NCBI GenBank assembly: GCA_050260355.1
Contig: JBLNBZ010000104.1
Coordinates: forward strand, 1-22,822
DNA from: CADEFX01 sp050260355
GTDB lineage: Bacteria > Pseudomonadota > Alphaproteobacteria > Rhizobiales > Hyphomicrobiaceae
Direction of reading: 5' to 3'
Length of the DNA stretch: 22,822 nucleotides
Shown here: piece by piece, positions 22,349 through 22,822 of the stretch
How the letters are laid out: every line of letters begins with the position of its first letter
Numbering within the stretch: position 1 is the first letter of the stretch
Translations under genes and position numbers: made by a program
The notes under the pieces: model-generated
The model's database searches: none
What the model was told of the DNA's origin: nothing
Seen by the model: only the letters and a program-made list of their open reading frames with translations

Positions 22349-22822
22349 CCCAGGCGAGTGCGCTCGCTCCCGCAATGTCCGGGCGGCAGGTGATCTTGTG
22401 CGCCGATGATTTCGGCATGAGTGCCGGTGTATCCCGCGGCATTCTGGAGCTGGCCGAGCGCAACCGCATTTCTGCAACCAGTGCAATGGTTACGGTCGAT
22501 CGATGGCCGCAGGACGCGCGGCGACTGGCCGGTGTGCGCAGTAACGTCGGCATCGGGTTGCATATCAATCTGACGCTCGGCAAGCCGCTGGGGCCGATGC
22601 CTTCGCTGGCTCCGGACGGGGAATTTCCGACACTGTCGGCGTTGATTGGCCGGGCCTTGGCCCGCCGCCTCGATGCCGGCGAGATCAGCCTCGAGGTCAC
22701 CCGGCAACTGTCGCGCTTCGAGGCCGAGACGGGATTTGCGCCCGACCACGTCGACGGGCATCAGCATGTGCATGCGCTCCCCGGGGTGCGACACGCCGTG
22801 CTTGCGGCATTGGCGACTCGCT
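22345..22822 (+). CDS. YdjC/ChbG/NaxD-family carbohydrate deacetylase (3' end outside window)
   Basis: A metal-dependent deacetylase that removes acetyl groups from N-acetylhexosamines. 159 codons are visible from ATG 22345, whose first bases overlap the glycosyltransferase stop. The segment ILCADDFGMSAGVSRGILEL (17-36) carries the catalytic/metal Asp pair D21-D22. GLHINLTLG (71-79, H73) and DHVDGHQHVHALP (134-146) supply the metal-binding histidines. Known relatives act on chitin oligosaccharides (ChbG) or on undecaprenyl-phosphate N-acetylgalactosamine (NaxD). The tight coupling to a polyprenyl-phosphate glycosyltransferase favours a lipid-linked substrate. HpnK of hopanoid synthesis is another relative, but the neighbouring transferase does not look like HpnI. 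Confidence 0.9.
   Translation, partial: MTQASALAPAMSGRQVILCADDFGMSAGVSRGILELAERNRISATSAMVTVDRWPQDARRLAGVRSNVGIGLHINLTLGKPLGPMPSLAPDGEFPTLSALIGRALARRLDAGEISLEVTRQLSRFEAETGFAPDHVDGHQHVHALPGVRHAVLAALATR

Noticed and set aside
1..22822. CRISPR array, insertion sequence, prophage or tRNA-associated island
   Set aside because: No regularly spaced repeats, no transposase or integrase, no tRNA-like segment, and no abrupt base-composition change could be seen.

Overview
This window looks like chromosomal DNA of a high-GC alphaproteobacterium, most likely a member of the Hyphomicrobiales (Rhizobiales). The reasons are the gene order mdh-sucC-sucD-sucA-sucB, an OdhA-type E1 protein, a short proteobacterial Psd next to PssA, and a membrane-bound ferritin (MbfA) gene preceded by an Irr-type iron control element. 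I see no insertion sequence, prophage, CRISPR array, rRNA or tRNA.

Region 1 (1-7490, all minus strand) is a TCA-cycle block. In transcription order it holds lactate-type malate dehydrogenase, succinyl-CoA synthetase beta and alpha, 2-oxoglutarate dehydrogenase E1, and the start of its E2 succinyltransferase, which runs off the left edge. Together they convert 2-oxoglutarate to succinate and malate to oxaloacetate. Two strong hairpins lie between sucD and sucA, and an operator-like GTATAC dyad lies upstream of sucC.

Region 2 (7847-11470, plus strand) is an envelope block. It holds a periplasmic DegP/HtrA protease with two PDZ domains, phosphatidylserine decarboxylase and CDP-diacylglycerol-serine O-phosphatidyltransferase (the two-step phosphatidylethanolamine route in reverse gene order), and a small basic protein.

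Region 3 (11563-16095, minus strand) holds a histidine kinase with no membrane segment, followed 5 bases later by a HerA/DUF87-type ATPase, and further on a bifunctional mannose-1-phosphate guanylyltransferase/mannose-6-phosphate isomerase.

Region 4 (16276-19200, plus strand) is the most unusual. It starts with a CysN-CysC-like fusion whose APS kinase half looks intact but whose GTPase domain has lost its recognisable nucleotide-binding motifs. An M20 amidohydrolase of the N-carbamoyl-amino-acid/allantoate type follows 9 bases later. The space between this pair and the divergent histidine kinase carries repeated TAAC/GTTA dyads and a CtrA-like half-site pair.

Region 5 (19221-20960, minus strand) holds the iron-exporting membrane ferritin MbfA under an Irr-type box, then an XRE-family regulator with its own array of TTGTAG/CTACAA repeats.

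Region 6 (21311-22822, plus strand) holds a polyprenyl-phosphate glycosyltransferase overlapping by 4 bases the start of a YdjC/ChbG-type deacetylase, which runs off the right edge. This layout recalls systems that make an undecaprenyl-phosphate amino sugar for envelope decoration.
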